Shown in pieces: positions 34,361-47,098 of a stretch of DNA of 64,000 nucleotides (positions are counted from its first letter, which is position 1; every line of letters begins with the position of its first letter). The notes under the pieces are model-generated. The model saw nothing but the letters and a program-made list of their open reading frames with translations. It searched no databases and was not told the DNA's origin. Both the position numbers and the translations under genes were made by a program. The DNA comes from Silene latifolia. Lineage: Eukaryota > Streptophyta > Magnoliopsida > Caryophyllales > Caryophyllaceae. The DNA lies in assembly GCF_048544455.1 (NCBI RefSeq), contig NC_133538.1, positions 38,069,469 to 38,133,468 of the forward strand, written 5' to 3'.

Positions 34361-35229
34361 CTATAATTTGTGCTTAATGTTTGTAGGTTTGTAACATTGG
34401 GTTTTGGAGTTCATGGGGTTACGGTTATATTTACGGTCTTTTAACTCCTCAAGTGCTCTTGACTTGAGATTTATTTTTTGCTTTCCAGTTTAAGAGATAA
34501 GAGTAAAGCTTCAAAGTTGTAACTTCTTATGAGTCGATGCTTTTGTAAATTCTTTTTGGAAATAAGGTTCTAAATGCAATGATTGTTTACTTATTCTCCT
34601 CTTATTTAGTTATAAGTAACACAAAGTCACCTAAAATGTTTCCAATTGTTTCAAATTTGATGTCCGTCTTAATCAGCTGCTAAGATGGCGCAAGTTGCGA
34701 GAGCTGCCATTACTGCAAAAGTTGTGGCTTAAGAGTGTCTTGGATTTGGTTGCATATCGTGACATGAGGAGTACAAATAAGCATTAGAAGAAGAGCAAGT
34801 CGAAAAAGCATGTGCCTCTTCAGCACTTTTATCATCAATAGAACCCGATTGAATACAAATATACATATAGTAAATTTTGTTAAATTTCTCCGCACACAGT
34901 GATAATGTTTGCCTTTGATACAAGTTAACTTATTCTCCATGGCCTCTATATCATCCATTTGTTTACATTTAAATTAAATAATTTTTACAAAGAATAAAAA
35001 AAGGTAAACAAACAATTTTAGCCGGAATAGCTAATATAAAGTCACTGATCAATGATTGGCTTGGAGTTTAGAACGTCTAAGTAACTCAAACCGTTTTACT
35101 AGACCATTTAATTTATGTACATAGATATATTAATATATATTTATAATGACCAGTTAAATAGTGAATCCGTAATGCATTCATCTCACAACTTTAACAAATA
35201 AATTTAGTTATTAATTTTTTTTTAACAAT

Positions 35230-35258
35230 CCCGTGAATTTTCACGGGTGTTACACTAG
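35230..35258 (+). terminator. Helitron 3' hairpin and CTAG end
   Basis: A 7 bp stem (CCCGTGA/TCACGGG) with loop ATTT, spacer TGTTACA and CTAG. In Helitrons this marks the end of rolling-circle transposition; it is not a transcription terminator. Confidence 0.8.
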
Positions 35259-35939
35259 TAGATCATTAAAGATGGTTGGACATTGTTTTTTTGCAAGTTT
35301 ATTAAATCGTTCTCATTCCCATATGATTCCGTCGCTAGCTCCTCCCTTTCTCGTTTTACCTTGTCCTTTTTCCCTTCTATCGCCTCCGCATTTCCATCCT
35401 ATCTTCATCTTTCTCCCTTCCCCATTTTCGTACCTTCTTATCCATCTCCTCATCCACACTCTCCATTTCCTCCTCCCTCGCTTCCCTCTTTTCTCCTTCT
35501 CCAACTTTCCTTGCCACCTCTCCCTCCTTCTCATCTACTTCTTTTTAATCAATGCATCCTCCTTCCCTTCCTCTTCTCCTTATCTTACCTTCCCTTTCTG
35601 AAAAAGTTCTGGCGCGAGTGCCTTTGAATTAAGACTTCCCTCTGGCCATTAGATCCAGACCGCATGTGAATTTGCCAGATAGAAAGATCTTTTAGAAACC
35701 GAATCAATTGCTTTGGTGATTGCCCCTTAGCCTTTTGTTTGGCTAAAAAGACTTCCCCTTCTGGATTCATGTCCTCCTTTTCCTTCCTCTCCTCTCACTA
35801 TTTCCCTTTATCTTTCCCCTCCGCCACATTTTGATCGCTAACGTTGCGCATGCGAGCATATTAAACTATTGTTGTTGTACTCTATCGATGATTAAATCGT
35901 TTCTAAACAAAATTAGTGGGCTACCTTAATTGTTAACAT
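35259..35939. other. Pyrimidine-rich tract and short minus-strand frame
   Basis: 35310-35600 is strongly C/T-rich on the plus strand (purine-rich on the minus), a low-complexity tract that keeps several frames open by chance. At 35585-35770 a minus-strand frame of 61 codons (MNPEGEVFLAKQKAKGQSPK, QLIRFLKDLSIWQIHM) has a more protein-like composition but is unassigned. Confidence 0.4.
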
Positions 35940-35969
35940 TTTTTTTTTTGTTAAAAGGCAAATGACTAC

Positions 35970-36848
35970 TTATGCTCTAGACGTAGCTAAAGTATGAGCA
36001 ATCCTATTAAGACTCCTTGGACAATGACTAAGGGAGAAACAATGACACAAAGACACTAAAGACGTAAATGAGCGTAAAATGGAGGCTGCATCTTGATTGA
36101 AATCGCCACATCCATTGAGCTGGAGAACCAAGTTCAGACAGTCGGAAGTAGCATCAATATGTCGATATCCATGCTTAACAGCGTCCGTACAAGCAAAGAG
36201 AAGAGCCGAGGCTTCAGCCTGAAAAGCAGATTTTGCCCAAAAGGAAGTACGTCCAACATGAAAGATAGTTGCAGTACCATTTTGAAATAACCATCCAGCA
36301 GTAGCTTTTAAATTAGGTGTCCATGAGGCATCACATTTTATGCGTATGTGATTTGAGCAAATTACTGGACCAATGATGCATAGAGGAAAATGGTTTCGTA
36401 AAAGATAATCCGCATTCACATCCTCTAGATCAGCTGGTTGCAACTTACCCGTGTCCTTACATCGATCCAGTTCCAGTCGTGTATTATTGTTTGCCTCCGT
36501 GGTTATAGAAGAAAAAAGACGATAGTAGTCAATCGACCCATCTTGAAAGATGACCATATTTCTAAGACACCAAACATGCCAGAGAGTACTAACAAAAAGA
36601 GATATCGACGGAAGTGGATTGGGAAGCCGTCTGAAGTATTTCAGCCAGTTAATAACCCAATGCTGAATGGAAACACTATTTCCCACGTGTGACCGTATAC
36701 CCAGTGATGATGCAGCCCAAACTCGGGAGGCCAAAGGACAATCGCGGAAAAGATGACTCAAGGATTCAGTAGGAGATTGAGAGGGACAAAGAACACAAGA
36801 ATAACTCCATGGCAGATCCCGCCGTTGAGCTTCTTCCCCACATGGCAA
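35970..36848 (-). pseudogene. LINE ORF2 C-terminus: zf-RVT and RNase H
   Basis: 292 codons. Residues about 1-40 contain the zinc-finger part (YSCVLCPSQSPTESLSHLFR). The RNase H fold begins near residue 165 (IRIKCDASWTPNLKATAGWL), with FQAEASALLFACTDAVKHGY and ATSDCLNLVLQLNG. The stop is 20 bp from the poly-A tail. The apparent start is created by the LTR insertion; the true upstream part lies right of 43517. Confidence 0.86.
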
Positions 36849-36856
36849 CGACTTAG

Positions 36857-39330
36857 TGTAACACCCCCATTTATTCAGGAGCCTTTAGCTAGACATTCCC
36901 AAGTAAATAAGACTGTTACCATCTCGGTTTCCCGAGATAGTGAATAACAAAGTACAACAATACCAAAGTACTTTAAATTAAAACTTTAGTGAATACATGT
37001 TTATTACAACTTAATCCAATCTTAAAACTTAATATAAAATAATTACAACTCGCAGCGGAAATAAATTAAGTGATATAATTATTCTATGTGATCTAGACTT
37101 CAACTATGGTCCAAGTCAAGCTCCCATCCCAATGCTCCCGAATCAGCTAATCTTTAGTACCTGTCAAATCTGCTCCCCATAAAACGGTTCACCGCAGGTG
37201 TTCACGAATACACAGTCAACCGCGAGGTTGAGTAGGAATAAAACTAAACAACAACAACATACAATTATCAATCCAATTCAATTCACTTTCATTGCACAAC
37301 CCCCTGACAACGTGCTCCTTTCCTTTACTTAGCACAACTCCCTTAACAACGTGCTCACATTACTTTGGTACCCTCCCTTAACAACGTGCATCGCAAAATG
37401 TAATAGTACCCTCCCTCACAACGTACATATTACCAACACCCCAAAGGTACAAACTCCCTCAACAACGTACAACTGACTGTCGCACAGCTTTTCACAATAA
37501 CCACATTCCAATCAACGATACAATCCAATTCACCTCATCAATATAACCGACACAAATCAACATAAGTCACCCTTCCAACCTTTACGATATTATCAACCAA
37601 CACAAAATAATATAATTCTCCCTTTTCAACATATGAACAATTCCACTTTAACGTAAGTAATTCACCATACCAAAAATAGATAATTAAAAGTCGAGTTGAG
37701 TAGGATTATCCCTACCTGGCAAGCAATTCCAATTACGCAATCCAAATAAATAAAGCAAATCCAATCCGATTATAATTCTTCACAATTTCCGTCACCTATA
37801 TAATAATAACAATTACAACAATTATAATTACTAACTTTATTTGTTTATTTATTTATTCCTTTTATTCAATTATTCAAATTAATTATTTATTATAATTATT
37901 AAAGGTTTATGATAACTAAAAACCCGATTTAACTACGAACCCGACTCACCCGAGCTAATTAAATAATTAAAACCCGTCACAAAAACAAACACACACCACC
38001 CTAACACGGTTTATAACCATGGCCAACACCTCTCTTAAAACCCACAAAACCCGACACCACAAGCCACCACAGCCACCACCCAGCCTCGACACCCCTAGCC
38101 CGCAACCCCACGCATCCAACTCGCCCTTAACCACCAGCTAAACCACCACCAACAACCCACAAACCCACGCCCTATCACACGACACAAACCGCAACACTCA
38201 CCTGACATCCCATAAAACCCGTCCCAAAACCACCACCTAACACCACCTTCACCGCCACCTACAACCACTAATCAACTCACCAAACTACCCTCGACAAAAT
38301 CCACCCAAAACCACCCCAACCCAGACCTCCTACAACCATTAAAAACCCCTCGAAACCGCCTTTGCCCAAAACGCGAGTCACTCCCCGTTTTCCCGTCACC
38401 ACCGCACAACCACCATCTCGCCACCATACCAAAGACCACCAAAGTGGTCGACTCAACCACCCCAACACAACCCCTCTATACCCAGGTCACGACATAGCCA
38501 ATTAGGGGTTCAATTACCCATTCCAATCACCCACAACCAACCCGTATAACCCCTCGACCACCACCTTTAGTCGCCCTAAACGCCACCCTACCACGGTCAA
38601 TGACGGTCAACAATGGTCAGGTTATAAACTTGGCAGTCCAATGTCGCTATAGGTTCAATTCCCGAGTCCTATGGTGGTCTATATAAGTCATACTATCGAT
38701 CTAAAGTTGCTTGCATGAAAAGAATATAAACCGCTTTAAGCTGAGTTAATTACCTCAAGTCGACCAATTGATTTTGTTAATTCTTCTTTCTTTCCGCCTC
38801 CTAAAGCTTCTTCTTTTTATTTGTAATTTATTTATCAGATTTAAGGTGGTATTTATAGTGTAAGATTTAGAGAATACGAGGCCAATTAGGAAACCATGTA
38901 ACTTTCCTTATTCTAATTAGTAGTAGGAATTGTCATTATAATTATATCATTATTATTTATCATATACTATTAATCCTACCATAACTATGATTTCCTCATA
39001 TAATACTTACTAATTTATTATTGCCATAACTTTATTATTTATTATTATAATCATAATTACCTTGATATATTATTATTAATTCCCGATATAAATCCCGATT
39101 ACACTAATACCAATTTAATAAATTTGGCCCATATAATAATACCACATAGTCCAACACTCGATTACCAACTAAGCCCAAAGCAAAAACATTAGCTAACCCA
39201 ATTCATGACTTGAATTATTAATTTATTATTTAATTAACGTCTTGTATTTATTATTAGAAATGTCATTTAATTACCCATTAAATTACATAAATTATTCTTA
39301 TAAATTATTATTAAAATACGGAGTATTACA
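36857..39330 (-). repeat. 3' LTR of the LARD
   Basis: TGTAACACCCCCATTTATTC at the left border and ATACGGAGTATTACA at 39330. It includes a CA/CC-rich stretch (38040-38620) and repeated ACAACGTGC / ACAACGTAC motifs near 37310-37470. The minus-strand frames in the C/A-rich part are low-complexity artefacts. Confidence 0.93.
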
Positions 39331-41030
39331 GTCTTCCCCCCTTAAAATGAACTTCGTCCCGAAGTTCGCCCATAACTACTACCAGAACACTTATAAAATT
39401 TCTCATAACGACTACCATCCAACACAATTATCCATTTATGATTATCACCCGTATCAATCATATCACAAGTTATACAAATAATAACTCAAAATATTTGTAC
39501 TATTACATTCCTTCCCCCTAAAAATAAACTTCGTCCTCGAAGTTCGGAATAACAAACAATAGGAACAACCAAACCATTGTTGTAACGTCACCAAAACATG
39601 AAACACACATTGTAATATAAGACAATTATTATTTCCAACACAATACCCATTAATGGCTAAATGAATAACAAAATCTTTGATTTAGTTCTAAATAGCAAAA
39701 CCACAACATACAAAAGATACTCGAACTAACTTTATTTAAACTCAACTACTTTACTTAACTACCGACTAAAAACGTTGCCAAAATAAATAACAATCTATAA
39801 CAAAATAAAGACAATTGTTTAGTCTTTTCTTAATAATGATATCTAACTTAAACATGGATGCAATTATCGTGAACATATATATGGCTTAAGGCAACACATT
39901 CCGCATATCACTAGACATGTTATTCTACCTCACATAATTGACAACATCAAACATAATGTTCAAGAGATCAAAAACAAAACTTGTTATACATTTTACATGT
40001 TATAACTTCTAACAATCTTCAAGGCTAGGAAAACATGTTATCACTCCTAACAATCATTAATATATAATAGCATAACTACTTATTGAGAACATATACTTTT
40101 TAGAAAAATAAAGAAAGTTAATAAACCATTAGAAAAAAAAATCAAGTCAAAAACTCATAGGATCGATTTATAACATATTTTACAAACTACTTGATCGAAA
40201 CAGAAATTTTACAGCAACTTGTCAGAAACTTAGGTCAACTTGTAAAAATCACCATAAATTGTCAAAATATTTTCTTATAACGTGGCTTACCAATTTAGAA
40301 ACATACATGAGTCTATTAAACATTGGCGTTGGAATTATAACAATTAATTACGTAGTTTTTAAATGACAAATTTTACAAAAACATGGCGCGAAAACATCAC
40401 TGTACAGGAACATTTCGACTACTGTCCACTAAAATATTTATTTCTGCTAAACAGTATATTATTTGAACATGAGACCAGTGGCATATGAAAGCTAACTCAT
40501 AAAGATATTACTCATAAAATTTGCATACGAGAATTTTAAACAGGTAGTAAATGGCAGCCAAAATAATCAAGGGTAAAATTCCGGGAAATCAACTAAAATT
40601 ACGTTCTTTACAATTTCGCACAATTCCCTTAATACTCCACATGTTAATCACACATGCCAACATATTTATCTCATAATCACATGTATATATCAATGCTTAA
40701 AACCATATCACATCCCCTCTTCCTAAAGGCAAAGTTACGTCCCCGTAACCACAGTCATCAATGAAAACAATATTCAAACAAGGCAAACAAAACTATTAAG
40801 GCAAACAAACGGTTTTTCATTTTAGATTACCCCACACTCTCAAATATTCCCTCAGGGTTACCGGTTCAAAACTGAAAGGGCCGGAAGTTTGGTTTGAGGG
40901 GCCCTACTCATCCCAAGCCTTAAGTGGCTCCTAACAGTTTCTACCCGAGGTTCATTTTATTAGACACATCCTATGTTCATTATTAAATTCATTGGTTAGG
41001 CTCGAGGATCGTTTTGCTCTGATACCACTT
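39331..41030 (-). other. Non-coding interior of the LARD
   Basis: No gag, protease, RT or integrase motif in any frame. The end next to the 3' LTR keeps the polypurine context (AAGGGGGGAAGAC, preceded by GACGAAGTTCA, minus strand). Near 40732-40750 the minus strand reads GGTTACGGGGACGTAAC, which also occurs after the chromodomain stop in the element at 1-3965 (near 2423-2438). Thus a trace of the parental 3' non-coding spacer survives. Confidence 0.8.
41016..41027 (-). other. Primer binding site (initiator tRNA-Met)
   Basis: The minus strand reads TGGTATCAGAGC, three bases from the 5' LTR end. This is the standard plant complement of the 3' end of initiator tRNA-Met used to prime minus-strand cDNA. 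Confidence 0.9.
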
Positions 41031-43512
41031 TGTAACACCCCCATTTATTCAGGAGCCTTTAGCTAGACATTCCCAAGTAAATAAGATCATTACCATCTCG
41101 GTTTCCCGAGATAGTGAATAACAAAGTACAACAATACCAAAGTACTTTAAATTAAAACTTTAGTGAATACATGTTTATTACAACTTAATCCAATCTTAAA
41201 ACTTAATATAAAATAATTACAACTCATGTGCGAAATAAATTAAGTGATATAATTATTCTATGTGATCTAGACTTCAACTATGGTCCAAGTCAAGCTCCCA
41301 TCCCAATGCTCCCGAGTCAGCTAATCTTTAGTACCTAACAAATCTGCTCCCCATAAAACGGTTCACCGCAGGTGTTCACGAATACACAGTCAACCGCGAG
41401 GTTGAGTAGGAATAAAACTAAACAACAACAACATACAATTATCAATCCAATTCAATTCACTTTCATTGCACAACCTCCTGACAACGTGCTCCTTTCCTTT
41501 ACTTAGCACAACTCCCTTAACAACGTGCTCACATTACTTTGGTACCCCTCCCTTAACAACGTACCGCAAAATGTAATAGTACCCCTCCCTCACAACGTAC
41601 ATATTACCAACACCCCAGTGTACAAACTCCCTCAACAACGTACAACTGACTGTCGCACAGCAGCTTTTCACAATAACCACATTCCAATCAACGATACAAT
41701 CCAATTCACCTCATCAATATAACCGACACAAATCAACATAAGTCACCCTTCCAACCTTTACGATATTATCAACCAACACAAAATAATATAATTCTCCCTT
41801 TTCAACATATGAACAATTCCACTTTAACGTAAGTAATTCACCATACCAAAAATAGATAATTAAAAGTCGAGTTGAGTAGGATTATCCCTACCTGGCAAGC
41901 AATTCCAATTACGCAATCCAAATAAATAAAGCAAATCCAATCCGATTATAATTCTTCACAATTTCCGTCACCTATATAATAATAACAATTACAACAATTA
42001 TAATTACTAACTTTATTTGTTTATTTATTTATTCCTTTTATTCAATTATTCAAATTAATTATTTATTATAATTATTAAAGGTTTATGATAACTAAAAACC
42101 CGATTTAACTACGAACCCGACTCACCCGAGCTAATTAAATAATTAAAACCCGTCACAAAAACAAACACACACACCACCCTAACACGGTTTATAACCATGG
42201 CCAACACCTCTCTTAAAACCCACCAAACCCGACACCACAAGCCACCACAGCCACCACCCAACCTCGACACCCCTAGCCTGCAACCCCACGCATCCAACTC
42301 GCCCTTAACCACCAGCTAAACCACCACCAACAACCCACAAACCCACGCCCTATCACACGACACAAACCGCAACACTCACCTGACATCCCATAAAACCCGT
42401 CCCAAAACCACCACCTAACACCACCTTCACCGCCACCTACAACCACTAATCAACTCACCAAACTACCCTCGACAAAATCCACCCAAAACCACCCCAACCC
42501 AGACCTCCTACAACCATTAAAAACCCCCTCGAAACCGCCTGCCCAAAACGCGAGTCACTCCCCTGTTTTCCCGTCACCACCGCACAACCACCATCTGCCA
42601 CCATACCAGCACCACCAAAGTGGTCGACTCAACCACCCCAACACAACCCCTCTATACCCAGGTCACGACATAGCCAATTAGGGGTTCAATTACCCATTCC
42701 AATCACCCACAACCAACCCGTATAACCCCCCGACCACCACCTTTAGCCGCCCTAAACGCCACCCTACCACGGTCAATGACGGTCAACAATGGTCAGGTTA
42801 TAAACTTGGCAGTCCAATGTCGCTATAGGTTCAATTCCCGAGTCCTATGGTGGTCTATATAAGTCATACTATCGATCTAAAGTTGCTTGCATGAAAAGAA
42901 TATAAACCGCTTTTAAGTCGAGTTAATTACCTCAAGTCGACCAATTGATTTTGTTAATTCTTCTTTCTTTCCGCCTCCTAAAGCTCCTTCTTTTTATTTG
43001 TAATTTATTTATCAGATTTAAGGTGGTATTTATAGTGTAAGATTTAGAGAATACGAGGCCAATTAGGAAACCATGTAACTTTCCTTATTCTAATTAGTAG
43101 TAGGAATTGTCATTATAATTATATCATTATTATTTATCATATACTATTAATCCTACCATAACTATGATTTCCTCATATAATACTTACTAATTTATTATTG
43201 CCATAACTTTATTATTTATTATTATAATCATAATTACCTTGATATATTATTATTAATTCCCGATATAAATCCCGATTACACTAATACCAATTTAATAAAT
43301 TTGGCCCATATAATAATACCACATAGTCCAACACTCGATTACCAACTAAGCCCAAAGCAAAAACATTAGCCGAACCCAATTCATGACTTGAATTATTAAT
43401 TTATTATTTAATTAACGTCTTACTTGTATTTATTATTAGAAATGTCATTTAATTACCCATTAAATTACATAAATTATTCTTATAAATTATTATTAAAATA
43501 CGGAGTATTACA
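41031..43512 (-). repeat. 5' LTR of the LARD
   Basis: 2482 bp, the same borders as the other copy, with small indels (for example 41640-41670, 42160-42170 and 43415-43425) and scattered substitutions. Confidence 0.93.
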
Positions 43513-43517
43513 CTTAG

Positions 43518-44712
43518 AAAGAAGTTTCCATAAGAAAATCTTCCATTTGTTAAAAACTGGAAGATGCCACAGAATAGATTTGCAGAAAACAGTTGTTGAA
43601 GAATCCATACGGGTCCTATCCTTTAATGATGAATGTGCATCCCACAATTTTGAGAAAGCCACAGTGTAACCACTCTTACTAGAGTAGCGACCATTAGAAG
43701 TTAAATTCCAATAGAGATAATCTGGGTCATCTTGCAACGGAATAGAAATGGAAAACACAAGGGGTGCAATATTCTGTCCACAAATTTGTTGTACAGCGTC
43801 ATAATCCCAATGACCAGACTGTTGTTGAAGCATTGAGACCGCCCATAAAGGCTTTGCATGAAGGTCCATATCAGAAAGAGAATGAAGCTGTGCGAGAGAT
43901 GAATTTTGAATCCATTTATCCCGCCATAAATCTAGAGACGAAGGAAAACCAATCTGCCATGAAAGATGGTTCTGTAACAATTGAATTCCCCATTGAAGTC
44001 CTCTAGCACCCCAAGACAATGATCCTGATAATGTTAAATCTTCCTGCATAATTGATTCTTTTGTGATTCGATATCGACATCCCAACACCTTACTGAATAA
44101 GCAATTAGGATCCGATATAATCTTCCATCCAAGTTTGGCGAGTAAACTTTGATTTAAACACCCAACATGACGAATTCCTAAGCCACCGTGTTGTTTAGAA
44201 GAATGTAGAAACAATCTACTACTCCAATGAACACCTTTCCCCGTCTTGGAACCACCCCACCAAAATTGTGAAATCAAAGCATTAATCTTTGAAGTCACAC
44301 TTACCGGCATTCGAAATGCAGATAGAGAGAAAATGGAAAGTGAGGATAAAACCGAGGAGATAAGAGTTAATCGTCCAGCAGGAGATAAGAATACATTATT
44401 CCAACTAAAAATCCGCTTAGAAACCTTGTCAATAACCCGGGAGAAAATATCTTTCTTGCTCGAACCAAACTCCGTTGGTAAACCCAAGTATAAACCCATT
44501 GTGTTGCCACCAGGAATCCTTAGAATCTTGAGACAATCACTAATAGTACGAAGAGTACAGTTTGGACTAAACGTAACCGCCGATTTATTACTATTTATTA
44601 TCTGTCCAGAATAGAGACAATATTGATCCAGAACTTCCCTGAGTGTAAGACAATTATCAATGGTAGCTGGTACAAAGAAGATTGAGTCATCCGCAAAAAG
44701 AAGATGTAACAT
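43518..44712 (-). pseudogene. LINE reverse transcriptase C-terminal half
   Basis: The frame opens with MLHLLFADDSIFFVPATIDN, containing the catalytic FADD motif of RT, followed by YLGLPTEFGSSKKDIFSRVI, FWWGGSKTGKGVHWSSRLFL, GLGIRHVGCLNQSLLAKLGW and the start of the zf-RVT region (FNKWKIFLWKLLSK). It is then cut by the LARD at 43512/43517; the last codons of the 410-codon frame lie in LTR DNA. Upstream RT and the endonuclease are missing because the LINE is 5'-truncated. Confidence 0.87.
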
Positions 44713-45084
44713 TTCATGCGCAAGTTAACATCGTTCTTTACCGGGCAAAATTGAAGGTCGAAGTCAGTATATTTCCATTCTTATCGCAAAGACCAAGACA
44801 ATATGCAACCAACATTCTAATAGTAAGAAAAAACACCATTTCACATCAAGATTTCACATCAAGATTACCACCCTCGTAGTACAAGGTATCTGTTTTTACA
44901 TCCACACTATTCTACATTCCACTCCATACAATATTCCAATTGTATTTATTAGTAAAACCTACCAGATTATAACAGATGAGTAACTTGATGTACTCTCCGT
45001 CAGAAGCTCTGATCCAACCTGAAGTAAACGGAAAATCAACTTGATGAGTAACTTAATGTACATTCCGCCAATCTTTTCATCTTT

Positions 45085-45440
45085 TCCCTAGTGAAAAACC
45101 TGGGAATCACGAGTGAACGGAGGTTCTTGAGTGGACGGAAGAGACCGAGAAACGGAAGGTCATTGAGAGTGCTTTCAGATATAGACTAGATCCCCAAGTT
45201 CTCCGGGTTCAAACCTAAGCATAACATACTTGGACAACCGAGGTGGGTTTATAATCAGGTACATCGAACAGTTATCCGCCAACAAAGTCGCCTTCTGCAA
45301 TGACTCAAAATCGTTACAGTTAAATCACACTTCATGCCGTGTTGCCTCGTTTTCGTGCTCAGGGTAATCTTGCAATGCAGTATGGTGTGCATGCACTCCT
45401 GGTGCGATGAGTGTAGCATCAGCTGCCTATTATGTAAGGT
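45085..45440 (-). pseudogene. Possible F-box/LRR (FBD-like) fragment
   Basis: Minus-strand frames contain NDFESLQKATLLADNCSMYL, then PPRLSKYVMLRFEPGELGDL, and further downstream NDLPFLGLFRPLKNLRSLVI. This resembles the leucine-rich and FBD part of plant F-box proteins, but stops and shifts separate the pieces. Tentative. Confidence 0.28.
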
Positions 45441-45682
45441 ACTAAACAATAGTGTTAACAATAAAGATTAGCTATGCATGATGAGTGGAATCGTAGACTC
45501 GTATTTTTAAAATGCATTTTCTGGAATTTTCTTTGGTAAGCTAATTATGCAGCCCTGAATCAACTATGGTAAGTTTAGGAGCTAGACAAATGTTAAACTA
45601 CTTTCTTAACTGCTACAAGAAAGCTTCACTGAACTCTAAGTCATTAAGTCGTTATTTAAATTGATTGCTAAGGTTACACTAT

Positions 45683-45925
45683 TTACAACAGGACAGGGAT
45701 GCAATGCCTAGAAGTTACCACTTCATATGCAAAAGTGATTCTTCGATATGTCGGTGTTTTGTTGTTTTTGTTGTTCGGCGAAGTTTGCACATTCGACTTG
45801 TGGATGACCTTCACTTTAATAGAATAAGAGACATTCTTATCCTTAAGTTCTTTGACGAGCTTCTTGATAGGTTTCATGGCGAAACTGCAGAAGTTGTACA
45901 TATACGATTCAATTAAATAAATCAT
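45683..45925 (-). pseudogene. Possible RPA70-like OB-fold fragment
   Basis: 80 codons: after a short leader, MKPIKKLVKELKDKNVSYSI and KVKVIHKSNVQTSP, then TPTYRRITFAYEV. The spacing of a short helix followed by a strand of the IKVKVI type resembles the N-terminal OB fold of RPA1-like single-strand DNA-binding proteins, which are abundant in plants and are often carried by Helitrons. The match is by eye only and the piece is truncated. Confidence 0.35.
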
Positions 45926-47098
45926 TTACTGAACATTATGGTTCTAACCAACCCAGCTCTTCAGGGATAACAGACAACAAAGAACGATATGAGATTATAA
46001 AAGTATTTGGTTTGTTCACAGCCATGTGATTCCAGACCTGTAGTGTGAAACAATTATAAAGCGGCCACAACAATCCGATACAACACTGGTTCAGGATCCT
46101 AAATGGTCAGCATGTGTATTAACTATTAACCATCTAATGCCAAAAGTTACACTGCAAACGCACAAATCAAACCTCTCTATAAACACACACCTGCAACACA
46201 AATAACCACACTATGTAGTACCCCTCCCAATGTTCAAATTTTAGAACACAAATAAACAGAGTCATTGGAGCCATCCCCCTCTAAACGACTCATTGCAAAG
46301 TCTTTATTAACCTTGCTCTAAAAATCCAATTACAATTGTAGCTAAGTTCCTGCTCACAATCCACAATCTACACGATCCCTGCCTCGAAACACCAAATTGA
46401 ACGACAATCTGGTAATCACTTTCTCATGTACCCAGACAAACCACCACCACTAATGTTTTTCTTCTATTTAGGATCGCCATCTAAGCGAACTACTATAAGC
46501 ACACAAAAGAGCAAATTTACACTATCCATCTACATACCACCTGATTAGAGGGTGGCCAACGCCAACCCGAATAGATGTACATACCTCCACGGACATCGGT
46601 TCCTTGGTCCATTAAATCAAGTTTTATCAAAACTCTAAAACTTCATTTTCCCTGCCAAAGAAAGAGGAAACATGAATGGCCAACCAGCCTAAAATCCTAG
46701 ACTTAAGTGCTAAGATTTTGTTTCAGTGTGAAGGCACACATAAAATTGGGTTACCTAATGGGTCAAATTCTCTAGAAAGTTTTATATCATGACAAATAGC
46801 CAGAATAATACAGTTCGACTACAAAACCAAAAAGAAAAAGAATAACCATTGCTTATAGTTGAACTTACATTACTCCAACTTACATTACTCCGTGTCTAAC
46901 AATTACCTCGGCCTAAACCTAAATGACCCGGTATGAATCCATAATTACCCAAATGGCAATATCAAAGCCAAATGATCGGGTTTGTTAGATCTAGGGTTTT
47001 TTTCCTGGAATAGTTTGTGGAATTTGAGATCTGTTTTGGAAGTGAGCAGAAAATATTTGTAGTACTGAAATCAGAAAGAGAAGGTTTCTGAGATTTAC

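Larger units (their letters stand above)
32052..35258 (+). mobile_element. Helitron, non-autonomous
   Basis: The 5' end reads TCATTATATATATAAAAGAA and continues TCTTGATAAAAAGCTGAGGT, a typical plant Helitron head, preceded by A. The 3' end has the hairpin CCCGTGA-ATTT-TCACGGG (35230-35247), seven bases, then CTAG at 35255-35258, followed by T. The insertion between A and T without target duplication is characteristic. The 3.2 kb interior has no Rep/helicase, so it depends on another Helitron. It contains spliced coding-like pieces and a small MITE, suggesting captured sequence. The 5' end is less certain than the 3' end. Confidence 0.7.
36857..43512 (-). mobile_element. LARD-like non-autonomous LTR retrotransposon
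   Basis: Two long LTRs (36857-39330, 2474 bp; 41031-43512, 2482 bp) flank a 1700 bp interior without gag or pol. Target duplicates cttag lie at 36852-36856 and 43513-43517. On the minus strand the LTR starts TGTAATACTCCGTAT and ends GGGGGTGTTACA. A primer site matching initiator tRNA-Met (TGGTATCAGAGC) lies next to the 5' LTR and a polypurine tract next to the 3' LTR. Large LTRs with a non-coding interior fit a LARD. The LTRs are very similar (small indels, scattered substitutions). Confidence 0.95.
35940..44723 (-). mobile_element. 5'-truncated L1-type LINE, split by an LTR element
   Basis: A T run at 35939-35949 is the poly-A tail. The LINE pieces are 35940-36856 and 43518-44723, about 2.1 kb in total, interrupted by the LARD at 36857-43512. 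The target duplication GTTAACAT occurs at 35932-35939 and 44724-44731. The copy begins just before the RT FADD motif, so it is 5'-truncated, typical of incomplete target-primed reverse transcription. The remaining frames are long and nearly intact, implying moderate age. Confidence 0.88.

Noticed and set aside
35230..35247. Rho-independent terminator
   Set aside because: The hairpin is followed by CTAG and T, the Helitron 3' layout, and bacterial terminators are not expected here.
35233..35627. Plus-strand frames of 122 and 114 codons rich in Ser, Pro, Phe and Leu
   Set aside because: Both arise from a pyrimidine-rich tract; two frames are open at once, which indicates composition rather than coding.
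38272..38468. Trp/Gly/Arg-rich minus-strand frames in the LARD LTR
   Set aside because: They come from a C/A-rich low-complexity LTR segment, and the same stretch in the other LTR carries indels.
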